Part shown: positions 16,605 through 25,052 of the stretch, piece after piece
Layout: each line of letters begins with the position of its first letter
Numbering within the stretch: the first letter of the stretch is position 1
Position numbers and translations under genes: made by a program
Notes under the pieces: generated by a model
Database searches by the model: none
Told to the model about the DNA's origin: nothing
The model's input: only the letters and a program-made list of their open reading frames with translations
Assembly (NCBI GenBank): GCA_015488685.1
Contig: WFNH01000111.1
Span: forward strand, 1-38,467
DNA from: Marinosulfonomonas sp.
GTDB lineage: Bacteria; Pseudomonadota; Alphaproteobacteria; Rhodobacterales; Rhodobacteraceae
DNA length: 38,467 nucleotides
Reading direction: 5' to 3'

Positions 16605-17852
16605 ATGGAAAACAGTGCGAAGCTACAGCCGGAATTGGCACCTATCGTAGCCTGCACAGTTTCGCGTGACGTATCGAATTTTGATCTGTTGATCGAGGAT
16701 ATGGAAGCGGAACTGGGGGAAAACTGGGGGGATCTGACATTCGAGGACGCCACAGTCTTTCTTGAACAACCGGATGCAAAGTCGCTGGAATTTATTGCCA
16801 TCGCCGTTGATGATCAGGACGAAAACGATCTGGATATGATTGGCGACCTGATTTCGCAGGCCAACAATGCCAAGATCAAAGTCATCCTGATAGCAGAAGA
16901 AGTCAGTCCGGTTGCCTTGCATCATCTGTTACGTTTGGGGGCGAATGATTTCATCCCCTACCCCCTGCCGGAAGGTGAATTGCACGAAGCAATCGAACGT
17001 TTGCGCCAGCCCGAAACCACCACCGAGGCCGCCGTTCCGGACGAAATGCGCAACACCCTGAAGGCCACAGGAAATTATGATGGCGTTGTTTTGCCCGTTC
17101 ACGGTTTGGCTGGTGGCACCGGGGCATCGACATTGGCCGTTAATCTGGCTTGGGAACTGGCCAATATTGATAAAAAGAAAGCACCGCGCGTCTGTCTTCT
17201 GGATCTGGACCTGCAATTCGGTTCGGTATCGACATTTCTGGATCTGCCGCGGCGTGAAACCGTCTATGAAATGCTCACAAACACCGAGTCAATGGACAGT
17301 GACAGTTTTATGGCCGCCCTGCTGACCTATGGTGAAAAAATACATGTTTTAACGGCTCCTGCAGATATGCTGCCTCTGGATTTGATCGAACCTGACGACG
17401 TGCTTCGTATCATTGAAATGGCCCGCACCAATTTTGACTATGTTGTCATCGACATGCCCTCAACGCTTGTCAACTGGACGGAAACGGCATTGAGCAAAGC
17501 CCATGTTTATTTCACAACTCTGGAACTGGATATGCGCAGTGCCCAAAATGCCCTGCGTTTCATCCGTGCGTTAAAATCAGAAGAGTTGCCCTATAAAAAG
17601 CTTCGTTTTGTTCTGAACCGCGCCCCGAAATTCACCGACCTGAACGGAAAATCCCGCGTTAAACGGCTGGCCGAAAGCCTGGATATCGATATTGAAATCC
17701 AGATTCCGGACGGTGGTAAAACTGTTGTTCAGGCCGGCGACCACGGGGTCCCACTGGCCGAAACGGCCGCGAAAAACCCGGTTCGCAAGGAATTCACCAA
17801 ACTGGCCATGTCTATTCACGAGCTCAACCAAGCCGTCGAAGCTGGTCAGTAA
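16605..17852 (+). CDS. cpaE: Tad pilus localisation ATPase CpaE/TadZ
   Basis: 415 aa. The N-terminal receiver-like domain (about 15-135) is followed by a MinD/ParA-type ATPase domain. The P-loop is degenerate: HGLAGGTGAST (166-176) lacks both lysines of KGGxGKT, as in known TadZ proteins. D200 and D202 (LLDLDLQFGS) and the MPSTLVNWTE switch region remain. TadZ proteins mark the pole or site for pilus assembly and recruit CpaF. First gene of the second Tad unit; cpaF follows after 20 nt. Confidence 0.93.
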   Translation: MENSAKLQPELAPIVACTVSRDVSNFDLLIEDMEAELGENWGDLTFEDATVFLEQPDAKSLEFIAIAVDDQDENDLDMIGDLISQANNAKIKVILIAEEVSPVALHHLLRLGANDFIPYPLPEGELHEAIERLRQPETTTEAAVPDEMRNTLKATGNYDGVVLPVHGLAGGTGASTLAVNLAWELANIDKKKAPRVCLLDLDLQFGSVSTFLDLPRRETVYEMLTNTESMDSDSFMAALLTYGEKIHVLTAPADMLPLDLIEPDDVLRIIEMARTNFDYVVIDMPSTLVNWTETALSKAHVYFTTLELDMRSAQNALRFIRALKSEELPYKKLRFVLNRAPKFTDLNGKSRVKRLAESLDIDIEIQIPDGGKTVVQAGDHGVPLAETAAKNPVRKEFTKLAMSIHELNQAVEAGQ

Positions 17853-17872
17853 AGTAGAAAAGGGAATACGGA

Positions 17873-19306
17873 ATGTTCTCGCGTTACAAAAAAAACGGGG
17901 CCACAAGCTCCCAGTCACCAGCCGCAAAAGAAGCTCCGGCTCCGGCCGCAGCATCAGGTGGCAAAGCCCCTTCTCTGCGAAAGGCCCCACAGCGGGCCGC
18001 CGCAGTTGCTGTGCCCGACAAGGAGCTTAAGCGCAAAGAAAAATTAGCGGAAATCAGGTTGCAACTGCATCAGGAATTGCTGGACAGTCTTAATCTTTCA
18101 GCATTGGAAAATGCAGCTGAATCCGATCTACGCAACGAAATCACGGCCATTACCTCGGAAGCTCTGGAAGGAATGGACGTGGTGCTGACCCGTGACGAAC
18201 GCACCCACCTATATCAACAATTGTATGACGAGGTAACGGGCCTTGGCCCGATCGAACCCTTGTTAAAAGACGAAACCGTCAACGACATTCTAATCAACGG
18301 CCCGTCCCAGATTTTCGTGGAACGTGAAGGTAAGCTGGAATTGAGCGACATCACATTCAAGGATGAACGCCACCTGCTGCGCATCATCGACAAAATCGTG
18401 TCTGCCGTTGGTCGGCGCGTCGATGAATCCAACCCCTATGTGGATGCCCGTCTGGCCGATGGCTCGCGTTTCAATGCGATGGTGCCGCCGATTGCGGTTG
18501 ATGGTTCACTGGTGTCCATTCGTAAGTTCAAGAAAGACAAACTGGGCATTGATGATCTGGTGGCATTCGGCGCCTTTTCCGAAGAAATGGCCGCTTACCT
18601 TCAGGCTGCCGTTGCTTGCCGTCTGAATATCATCGTTTCGGGCGGGACGGGTTCCGGTAAAACCACCACCCTGAACGCGCTGTCATCGTTCATCGACAAC
18701 GCCGAACGCATCCTGACGATCGAGGATACGGCGGAACTTCAACTACAGCAAACCCACGTTGGTCGAATGGAAAGCCGCCCGCCAAACGTCGAAGGCAAGG
18801 GCGAGGTTTCACCACGCGACTGTCTGAAAAACGCCCTGCGGATGCGTCCTGACCGGATTATCGTTGGGGAAACGCGTGGTGAAGAGGTTATCGACATGCT
18901 GCAGGCCATGAATACCGGCCACGATGGGTCAATGACCACGATCCACGCCAACTCGGCCCGCGATGGTGTATCGCGGATGGAAAACATGATCGCGATGGCG
19001 GGGATCGAAATGCCGCTGAAAGCGGTGCGTAGCCAGATTTCTTCGGCTGTAAACCTGATCGTGCAGGCCAGCCGCCTTCAGGATGGTTCGCGGCGAATGA
19101 CCTCGATCACCGAAATTACCGGGATGGAAGGTGATGTTATTTCCATGCAGGAAGTGTTCAAATTCCAGCGTGTCGGCCTGACTCCGGAAAACAAAATCCT
19201 TGGGCATTTTACGGCCACCGGCGTGCGGTCGCACTATTCCGAACGCTTCCGCATGTGGGGCTATGATCTGCCTGCATCCTTGTTTGAACCCTTTGTGGCG
19301 GAGTAA
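17873..19306 (+). CDS. cpaF: Tad pilus assembly ATPase CpaF/TadA
   Basis: 477 aa, type II/IV secretion ATPase. A low-complexity Ala/Pro/Lys N-terminus (1-50) precedes the N-terminal domain. Walker A is GGTGSGKT (257-264), the Asp box is around [10 protein letters not shown], Walker B is VGETRGEE (331-338) and the His box is [11 protein letters not shown]. It hydrolyses ATP at the inner membrane to drive Flp pilus polymerisation with TadB and TadC. A run of eight A (17888-17895) lies in codons 6-8. tadB follows after 6 nt. Confidence 0.97.
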   Translation: MFSRYKKNGATSSQSPAAKEAPAPAAASGGKAPSLRKAPQRAAAVAVPDKELKRKEKLAEIRLQLHQELLDSLNLSALENAAESDLRNEITAITSEALEGMDVVLTRDERTHLYQQLYDEVTGLGPIEPLLKDETVNDILINGPSQIFVEREGKLELSDITFKDERHLLRIIDKIVSAVGRRVDESNPYVDARLADGSRFNAMVPPIAVDGSLVSIRKFKKDKLGIDDLVAFGAFSEEMAAYLQAAVACRLNIIVSGGTGSGKTTTLNALSSFIDNAERILTIEDTAELQLQQTHVGRMESRPPNVEGKGEVSPRDCLKNALRMRPDRIIVGETRGEEVIDMLQAMNTGHDGSMTTIHANSARDGVSRMENMIAMAGIEMPLKAVRSQISSAVNLIVQASRLQDGSRRMTSITEITGMEGDVISMQEVFKFQRVGLTPENKILGHFTATGVRSHYSERFRMWGYDLPASLFEPFVAE

Positions 19307-19312
19307 TACACA

Positions 19313-20281
19313 ATGTCGATTAACGGAGAATTCATCGTCTACGGCCTGATTTTCATTGCCGTTCTGTTTCTGGTCGAAGGCATCTACCTGACAGTATTCG
19401 GCAAATCGATCAGTCTGAACAGCAAGGTAAACCGTCGGCTGGATATGCTGGAAAAAGGTGCCGGGCGCGAACAGGTGCTGGAGCAGTTGCGCAAAGAAAT
19501 GGCGCAGCACCTAAGATCAAACTCTATTCCGCTATATTCTCTGCTAGCCAATCGTGCACAAAAAGCAAACATCGCTTTTTCCCCATCACAGCTTATCTTG
19601 CTTATGGCAGGCCTTAGTATGCTGGCCTTTGTTGGCCTGACTATCGGCACCGGCACCTCGTTTCCTGTTCGCATAGCCATCTCAATTGTTATGGGCATCA
19701 GTTCGGTCTTTATCTGGGTAAATAACAAAGCCAAGAAACGCATGGCGCTGATTGAGGAACAGCTGCCCGATGCCGTTGACCTGATGGTCCGAAGCTTGCG
19801 TGTAGGCCATCCCTTTACATCGGCATTGGCAATTGTCTCGAATGAAATCCCCGATCCGCTGGGGACAGAAATGGGCGTGATTGCCGACGAGGCAACTTAC
19901 GGTCGCGATGTTGGCGAAGCCCTGAAAGACATGGCAGAACGTCTAGACATGCAGGATCTCCGCTTTCTGGCTGTTGCGGTGACAATTCAGCAAACATCGG
20001 GTGGTAACCTTGCAGAAATTCTGCACGGCCTGTCCAAGGTGATCCGCTCGCGCTTCAAACTGTTTCGCCGCGTAAAGGCCATTACCGCCGAATCCAAATG
20101 GTCCGGCAACTTTCTATCGGGTTTCCCGTTTCTGGCGTTGATTGGTGTTAATATTGCCCAGCCAGATTACTATGACGAAGTGATGGGCACCCCCTACTTC
20201 ATTCCAGCCTGCCTGTTTGTCGGGGCATTTCTGGTTGTTAACATCTTCGTCATGCGCTGGCTTGTGAATATTAAGGTATAG
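19313..20281 (+). CDS. tadB: Tad pilus inner-membrane platform protein TadB
   Basis: 322 aa, T2SSF/GspF-type. It has an N-terminal TM (about 8-28), a TM pair near 90-140, the cytoplasmic four-helix T2SSF domain (about 150-275: EEQLPDAVDLMVRSLRVGHPFTSAL...QQTSGGNLAEILHGLSKVIRSRFKL), and C-terminal TMs. With TadC it forms the platform on which CpaF acts. The family signature NLAEIL is intact. Spaced 6 nt after cpaF and 12 nt before tadC. Confidence 0.95.
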   Translation: MSINGEFIVYGLIFIAVLFLVEGIYLTVFGKSISLNSKVNRRLDMLEKGAGREQVLEQLRKEMAQHLRSNSIPLYSLLANRAQKANIAFSPSQLILLMAGLSMLAFVGLTIGTGTSFPVRIAISIVMGISSVFIWVNNKAKKRMALIEEQLPDAVDLMVRSLRVGHPFTSALAIVSNEIPDPLGTEMGVIADEATYGRDVGEALKDMAERLDMQDLRFLAVAVTIQQTSGGNLAEILHGLSKVIRSRFKLFRRVKAITAESKWSGNFLSGFPFLALIGVNIAQPDYYDEVMGTPYFIPACLFVGAFLVVNIFVMRWLVNIKV

Positions 20282-20293
20282 GGGACAGATAAG

Positions 20294-21274
20294 ATGGGTT
20301 TTATCGAAAGCATCAACACATCATTAACCAACATGTTTGGCCCTTTCGGCCCCTTGTTGATTGTCGGCCTCCTTGGGTTGTTTCTGATCCTTCTGACCAT
20401 CCCGATTTTGATGAGCCAGAAAGAGGATCCGCTCGACAAACTGCGTAAATCCAACGCGGCTCAGAAAGGCAAAAACAAAAAGAACCAGTTGCGCCAATCT
20501 CAGGGCAGTGACAAGCTCGACAAATACTCGAACTTTCTGGAACCCCAGAATGAAGAAGAATATTCAGCCATCCGCTTAAAACTTCTGCAGGCGGGGTATC
20601 CATCAAAGACCGCTGTGCGAACCTACCATTTCCTGCAGTTCATTTTGGGAATTGGCGGTCTGGCATTAGGCACATTGTACGCTTTTACACTTGGTGCAAC
20701 CGATGATCAGACAACAACAAATATGGTCCTTAGCATCTTGGGCCCCGGTATTATTGGCTATATGGCCCCTAAATACTGGGTTTCCCGCCGCAAACAGGCC
20801 CGCGAAGAAGAAATCATCAACGGCTTTCCCGATGCGTTGGATATGATGCTGGTTTGTGTCGAAGCAGGCCAATCCCTCGATCAATCCATCATCCGAGTCT
20901 CCGAGGAAATTCGCTCGGGTTTCCCTGCTTTGGCCGACGAATTTTCGCTTGTATCGCAGGAAATGAAAGCCGGTAAAGACCGTGTCAGCGTTTTGCGGGA
21001 TATGTCTGAAAGGGTCGCCGTGCCGGATGTGTCCTCTTTCGTGACGGTTTTAATCCAGTCTGCCACTTTCGGAACCTCGGTTGCCGACGCATTGCGTGTC
21101 TTTTCTGCCGAAATGCGCGACAAACGGGTGATGCGTGCGGAAGAAAAGGCAAATAAGTTGCCAACCAAAATGACACTTGCCACAATGCTTTTGACATTGC
21201 CACCGTTGCTGGTCATCCTGATTGGTCCGTCGGTCTATAGTATGTCTGTTATGTTGGCAGGGGCAAATTTCTAG
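20294..21274 (+). CDS. tadC: Tad pilus inner-membrane platform protein TadC
   Basis: 326 aa, the second T2SSF-domain protein. N-terminal TM at about 16-38, a Lys/Gln-rich cytoplasmic stretch (50-75), a TM pair near 115-165, and the helical domain (about 175-300: NGFPDALDMMLVCVEAGQSLDQSIIRVSEEI...FGTSVADALRVFSAEMRDKRVMRAEEKANKLP). A terminal TM ends in LLTLPPLLVILIGPSV, the usual TadC signature. Works with TadB. Followed after 4 nt by the TadD lipoprotein. Confidence 0.95.
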   Translation: MGFIESINTSLTNMFGPFGPLLIVGLLGLFLILLTIPILMSQKEDPLDKLRKSNAAQKGKNKKNQLRQSQGSDKLDKYSNFLEPQNEEEYSAIRLKLLQAGYPSKTAVRTYHFLQFILGIGGLALGTLYAFTLGATDDQTTTNMVLSILGPGIIGYMAPKYWVSRRKQAREEEIINGFPDALDMMLVCVEAGQSLDQSIIRVSEEIRSGFPALADEFSLVSQEMKAGKDRVSVLRDMSERVAVPDVSSFVTVLIQSATFGTSVADALRVFSAEMRDKRVMRAEEKANKLPTKMTLATMLLTLPPLLVILIGPSVYSMSVMLAGANF

Positions 21275-21278
21275 GGAT

Positions 21279-21848
21279 ATGAAACAAAACTGGGTTGGGT
21301 TCATTCTGGCGTTAAGCCTGTTAACCGCTTGTGATAGCACAGGCGGTTTTCAGCGCAATTCCGACAGCCCTTTTGCCCCCACTGGCCACCCCAGACACAG
21401 TGAATCCGTGGATGGGCTGATCGTTGGCCACCGGCTGATGGCCGCGGGGGAATATGAATTGGCGCTGAAAGCCTATTATCGCGCTGCTGGCGAACAGGGT
21501 ATGACGGCCGATGTCTATAGCGCACTTGGATCGGCCGACCTGAAACTTGGCCGTCTGGGACAGGCCGAAGATATGCTGCGCAAAGCGGTCAAGGAAGATC
21601 AGAAATTCCCTCCGGCTTGGAATAATCTGGGTGTTGTCCTGATGGAACGGGGAAAAGTCGCAGAAGCGCGGCAGGTTTTCCGCACGGCTTATGCCCTGGA
21701 TAGTGGCCAAAGTGACTCCATTCGCGACAATTTACGCTTGGCTATCGCAAAATCCAAAAAATTAGAGTATGTTAACCCCAATATCGACGATAATTTCTCA
21801 TTGGTGCGGCGGGGTCACGGACGTTTTCTGTTACTTTCCACACCATAA
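21279..21848 (+). CDS. tadD: Tad pilus TPR lipoprotein TadD
   Basis: 189 aa from the ATG at 21279, where the signal peptide begins; a longer frame would run into tadC. Lipobox LTAC with C18. Three TPR-like repeats span about 50-155 (YELALKAYYRAAGEQG, GRLGQAEDMLRKAVKEDQKFPPAWNNLGVVLMERGKVAEARQVFRTAYALD). TadD-type lipoproteins act as pilotins or scaffolds for the secretin. The other TPR lipoprotein follows after 31 nt. Confidence 0.9.
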   Translation: MKQNWVGFILALSLLTACDSTGGFQRNSDSPFAPTGHPRHSESVDGLIVGHRLMAAGEYELALKAYYRAAGEQGMTADVYSALGSADLKLGRLGQAEDMLRKAVKEDQKFPPAWNNLGVVLMERGKVAEARQVFRTAYALDSGQSDSIRDNLRLAIAKSKKLEYVNPNIDDNFSLVRRGHGRFLLLSTP

Positions 21849-21879
21849 GTCAGGTTCGAGCAGTAAAAAGGACGCAAAA

Positions 21880-22737
21880 ATGCGCCAAACCAAACTTGTT
21901 ACCCTGTGTCTCACAGCCGCAATAGCGCTGTCAGCATGTCAGAAGCAAAGCGATGCCAAGGTCAATCGCACACTCAAAGACCTGAATGTCATCGATGAAA
22001 GCAACCTAAGCAGCATTATGCTGACTGTTGCCGACCCGAACGAAGCCGTTACCTATTTCCGCAAAGCCAGCGCGGATAATCCCGACAGGATCGACTTGCA
22101 ACGTGGCCTTGCAAAATCACTGGTTCGCGCAAAAAAACCGCGTGAAGCATCGACCGTCTGGGCCAAAATCGTTCAGAACCCCAAAAGCACAAACGAAGAT
22201 CGCGTTGAATTGGCTGATTCACTGATCCGCACGAATGACTGGAAAAAAGCCAAAACCGTTCTGGACAGCGTGCCCCCTACCTATGAAACCTATAAACGCT
22301 ATCGGCTGGAAGCGATGGTCGCCGACAGCAACAAAGACTGGAAAAAATCGGACAGCTTCTATGAAATCGCAGTAGGCCTGACCACCAACCCGGGCAATGT
22401 GCTGAACAACTGGGGGTATTCCAAAATGACCCGCGGGGATTACAGCGAGGCCGAGCGTCTGTTCAATGAATCCCTGACATACAATCGCAACAGCTTTACC
22501 GCCAAAAACAATCTGGCGTTGGCCCGTGGTGCACAGCGTAACTATACTCTGCCGGTTGTCCCAATGACACAGGTAGAACGTGCACAACTGCTATACACGC
22601 TGGCCCTTTCGGCCATTAAGCAAGGTGATGTAGCAACTGGCAAAGGCCTGCTGCAAGAAGCCATCGACACACACCCACAGCATTTCGAGGCCGCGGCGCG
22701 TTCTCTTAAAGCGCTGGAAAACAATGTGACAAACTAA
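21880..22737 (+). CDS. Second TPR lipoprotein of the Tad locus
   Basis: 285 aa from the ATG at 21880, with AAGGA 7 nt upstream; a longer frame overlaps tadD and is not used. Lipobox LSAC gives C20. Several TPR-like helical repeats cover residues 60-275, including NVLNNWGYSKMTRGDYSEAERLFNESLTYNRNSFTAKNNLALARG. It probably assists secretin assembly or stability with TadD. Its stop overlaps the start of the prepilin peptidase gene (TAATG). Confidence 0.88.
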   Translation: MRQTKLVTLCLTAAIALSACQKQSDAKVNRTLKDLNVIDESNLSSIMLTVADPNEAVTYFRKASADNPDRIDLQRGLAKSLVRAKKPREASTVWAKIVQNPKSTNEDRVELADSLIRTNDWKKAKTVLDSVPPTYETYKRYRLEAMVADSNKDWKKSDSFYEIAVGLTTNPGNVLNNWGYSKMTRGDYSEAERLFNESLTYNRNSFTAKNNLALARGAQRNYTLPVVPMTQVERAQLLYTLALSAIKQGDVATGKGLLQEAIDTHPQHFEAAARSLKALENNVTN

Positions 22738-23237
22738 TGCCTGTTTATATCTCTTCGACCGCAGCAATGTGGTATCTTCCCTTTGTCCTGCCCATCGCCC
22801 TTTGGGTGGCCTGGAGCGACCTGAAATACATGAAAATCTACAACAAAGCCGTATTGGCAATGTTGGGGGTTTACCTGGTTGTGGGGTTCTTCACATTGCC
22901 ACTGGATCAATACCTGTGGCACATGACGCATTTCGCTGTCATTCTGGTGATCGGGTTTATCCTCAATTTCCTGAACATGGTCGGAGCGGGGGACGCTAAG
23001 ATCGCCGCCGCAATGGCCCCTTTCGTCATGCGGGAAGACGCCGTAATGGTGGCTTACCTCTTGTCAGCACTGATATTGGTGACCTATTTCACCCACCGGC
23101 TGGCAAGGATCCTGTCCTTTGTACGCAACCTGGCCCCGGAATGGGAAAGCTGGGATCGCAAGGATTTCCCGATGGGTGTTACGATCAGCGCGACATTTAT
23201 CATCTATCTGGTCATCGGGATCAAATACGGCCAATAA
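22737..23237 (+). CDS. cpaA: Prepilin peptidase CpaA/TadV (A24 family)
   Basis: 166 aa integral membrane aspartic protease with about five TMs. The catalytic aspartates are D28 (WSDLKYMKIYN) and D86 in GAGDAK, the A24 signature. It lacks the N-terminal methyltransferase domain of larger PilD enzymes, as usual for TadV. It cleaves Flp prepilin and TadE/F-like pseudopilins at the inner membrane, yet none of these substrates is encoded in the window. Last gene of the Tad unit, convergent with the polytopic membrane protein gene 6 nt away. Confidence 0.95.
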   Translation: MPVYISSTAAMWYLPFVLPIALWVAWSDLKYMKIYNKAVLAMLGVYLVVGFFTLPLDQYLWHMTHFAVILVIGFILNFLNMVGAGDAKIAAAMAPFVMREDAVMVAYLLSALILVTYFTHRLARILSFVRNLAPEWESWDRKDFPMGVTISATFIIYLVIGIKYGQ

Positions 23238-23243
23238 CAACTA

Positions 23244-24875
23244 TCAACGCACCCGCTCTATTTCCAACAGGATATAGAGCGGGGTACGCCGGATTTCTTT
23301 CAGGGTTACCCCCTTAAGAGCCATGACATCATCCAGTATCTGTTTGCGGGCCTCGGGTGATGCCGGGCATTGCGGAACAAGCACATAATCGGCACTGTCA
23401 AACCCGGGCAACCCGCCATAATACCAGGGTGCCCCGTGGATCAATGGTTTCAGGTCGCCATAAAGCCAGTAGCTGTTGAATATATCCGCGATGAAAATCC
23501 GGTTTCCATGCACAAATCCCGCACTCTGCAGATCATCAACGATGGTTTTGGTCCAGCCTGGCAAGCCCAGTTTCAACTTGCAATACGGCAGCGGTTGACC
23601 GGACAAGCTGCCCAGGTCCTTGCGGTCGGCCCCCTCTTCCATTGTTTCCAAACTCGCCCCGTCGCTGGCCAGCGACACCCAGCCATCTACCCGACGGGCG
23701 CGTATATGCGGCAGTTGTAAATCACTGTTTACCCCGTCCGTCATCAAGATTGGCTCATAGTCTTTAGTATGAAATGTCATCTGCCGGATCGGGCTTGAGG
23801 CCATATTGATATAGGATGGCGCCGCCATAGCGAATGTTGCAATCGCGGCGATTTCCATACCCTTGCGAATATCCCACCCCCACCGGTTATGCCGCACCTG
23901 TTTCGGGCGAAGCGCCAGAAACAGAATGGCCAGCAATGGCAGCCATTGCGGGTCATTCCCATAGTTCTGATAGGTGACGTAGATAAACCCGGGCAACAGC
24001 GCCAACAGGGCATAACCGCCAGCATCTTCTTTGGATTGCCGGTACAGCACCGCCCCCAGAATTGCCATTGCCGTAGCCCCCAAATATGCCGAAGAAAGTA
24101 TCACACGACCAATAGACAAACCCGGCTGCGGGCGCACTTTTGAACGTGACACCTCGATCAAATCCTGCGCATAGGCAATCCAGAACCCGACACCGGCAAA
24201 CAGTGTTACAATGCCGACAACAACCAAACCTGCAATCATGGCCCAGCCCGTCGCGCGCCAGTCCTTGCGAAAGGCCAACCCCAGCGCAATTGCCGGTGCA
24301 AACGAGATGAAGTAGGTGACCTTGATCAATGCCAGTATCGCCAGACACAAGCCGATGATCACCCCGTCAACCAAAGGCCGTTCGCGACCCATCGGCGGAA
24401 CCACGCCCAGCGCAATCGCAACAAACGAAAATGCCCAGGCCCAACGGTTATAATGCATGGAAATCGAGATGGTCTGTTCTTCTGTGCCAAATGCAATCGC
24501 CACGCAAAGAACCATCACCAGCGCACCGAACAGATACGCCAACCCGTTCGGGAACCTGCTGACACCAGCCCACCAAGCGGCTGGTAACAGCAAAACAGCA
24601 ACGGCAATCTGTCCATAAAGAATGGCATGGCCTATCCCGGCCCCAAGCCATGTAAAGAATGCGATCGGCGCATAGGCCAGCACCCCCAAAGGCGTCATGA
24701 AATCCAGATGCGGCCATTGCCCCATATTCATCCGGAACACGATTTGCACCAAATGCAGGGTGTCGGCCTCGTGCTTGGCAATAAACAACCCGCCTTTCAG
24801 CAGGGCCAATCCGCCCAGAACCACAATAATTGATACAAGAAATCCGAATAATGCGACTGGATTTGGCCTGCTCAT
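23244..24875 (-). CDS. Large polytopic membrane protein, GT-C-like
   Basis: 543 aa with about ten TM segments in residues 1-355 and a soluble C-terminal domain of roughly 180 residues. The first outer loop has acidic residues (AKHEADTLH, near 33-41), as in GT-C glycosyltransferases that use polyprenyl-linked sugars. The C-terminal part includes PLPYCKLKLGLPGWTKTIVDDL and YWLYGDLKPLIHGAPWYYGG. I cannot name the family. A glycan or lipid transfer role is inference only. Divergent from the AAA ATPase gene across 177 bp and convergent with cpaA. Confidence 0.75.
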   Translation of the reverse strand: MSRPNPVALFGFLVSIIVVLGGLALLKGGLFIAKHEADTLHLVQIVFRMNMGQWPHLDFMTPLGVLAYAPIAFFTWLGAGIGHAILYGQIAVAVLLLPAAWWAGVSRFPNGLAYLFGALVMVLCVAIAFGTEEQTISISMHYNRWAWAFSFVAIALGVVPPMGRERPLVDGVIIGLCLAILALIKVTYFISFAPAIALGLAFRKDWRATGWAMIAGLVVVGIVTLFAGVGFWIAYAQDLIEVSRSKVRPQPGLSIGRVILSSAYLGATAMAILGAVLYRQSKEDAGGYALLALLPGFIYVTYQNYGNDPQWLPLLAILFLALRPKQVRHNRWGWDIRKGMEIAAIATFAMAAPSYINMASSPIRQMTFHTKDYEPILMTDGVNSDLQLPHIRARRVDGWVSLASDGASLETMEEGADRKDLGSLSGQPLPYCKLKLGLPGWTKTIVDDLQSAGFVHGNRIFIADIFNSYWLYGDLKPLIHGAPWYYGGLPGFDSADYVLVPQCPASPEARKQILDDVMALKGVTLKEIRRTPLYILLEIERVR

Positions 24876-24895
24876 GCCTACCCCCGATTGGTTTT

Positions 24896-24925
24896 ACTAT
24901 ACATTTCCGCCACAATAACCGGCAA
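24896..24925 (-). promoter_or_regulatory. Predicted promoter of the polytopic membrane protein
   Basis: On the minus strand TTGCCG (24920-24925), an 18-bp spacer and TATAGT (24896-24901). The start would fall near 24889 and leave a short leader with a G-rich GGGGGTAGG ahead of the ATG at 24875. Confidence 0.4.
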
Positions 24926-24959
24926 TTAGCCCGCAAGTGCAAGTCTTGGGCAGTTTTTA

Positions 24960-24988
24960 TTGTCCATTGACCAGATCAGCGGTAGAAT
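24960..24988 (+). promoter_or_regulatory. Predicted promoter of the AAA ATPase-crotonase unit
   Basis: TTGTCC (24960-24965), a 17-bp spacer and TAGAAT (24983-24988). Transcription would begin near 24995, just before the palindrome CTGTTTGATTAAACAG (25007-25022), whose perfect 6-bp arms could be an operator or a small leader hairpin. Confidence 0.4.
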
Positions 24989-25052
24989 CGCCACAAAAAT
25001 AACACGCTGTTTGATTAAACAGTCTTTCAAAACGCAGAGCACAGGTAAGCGA

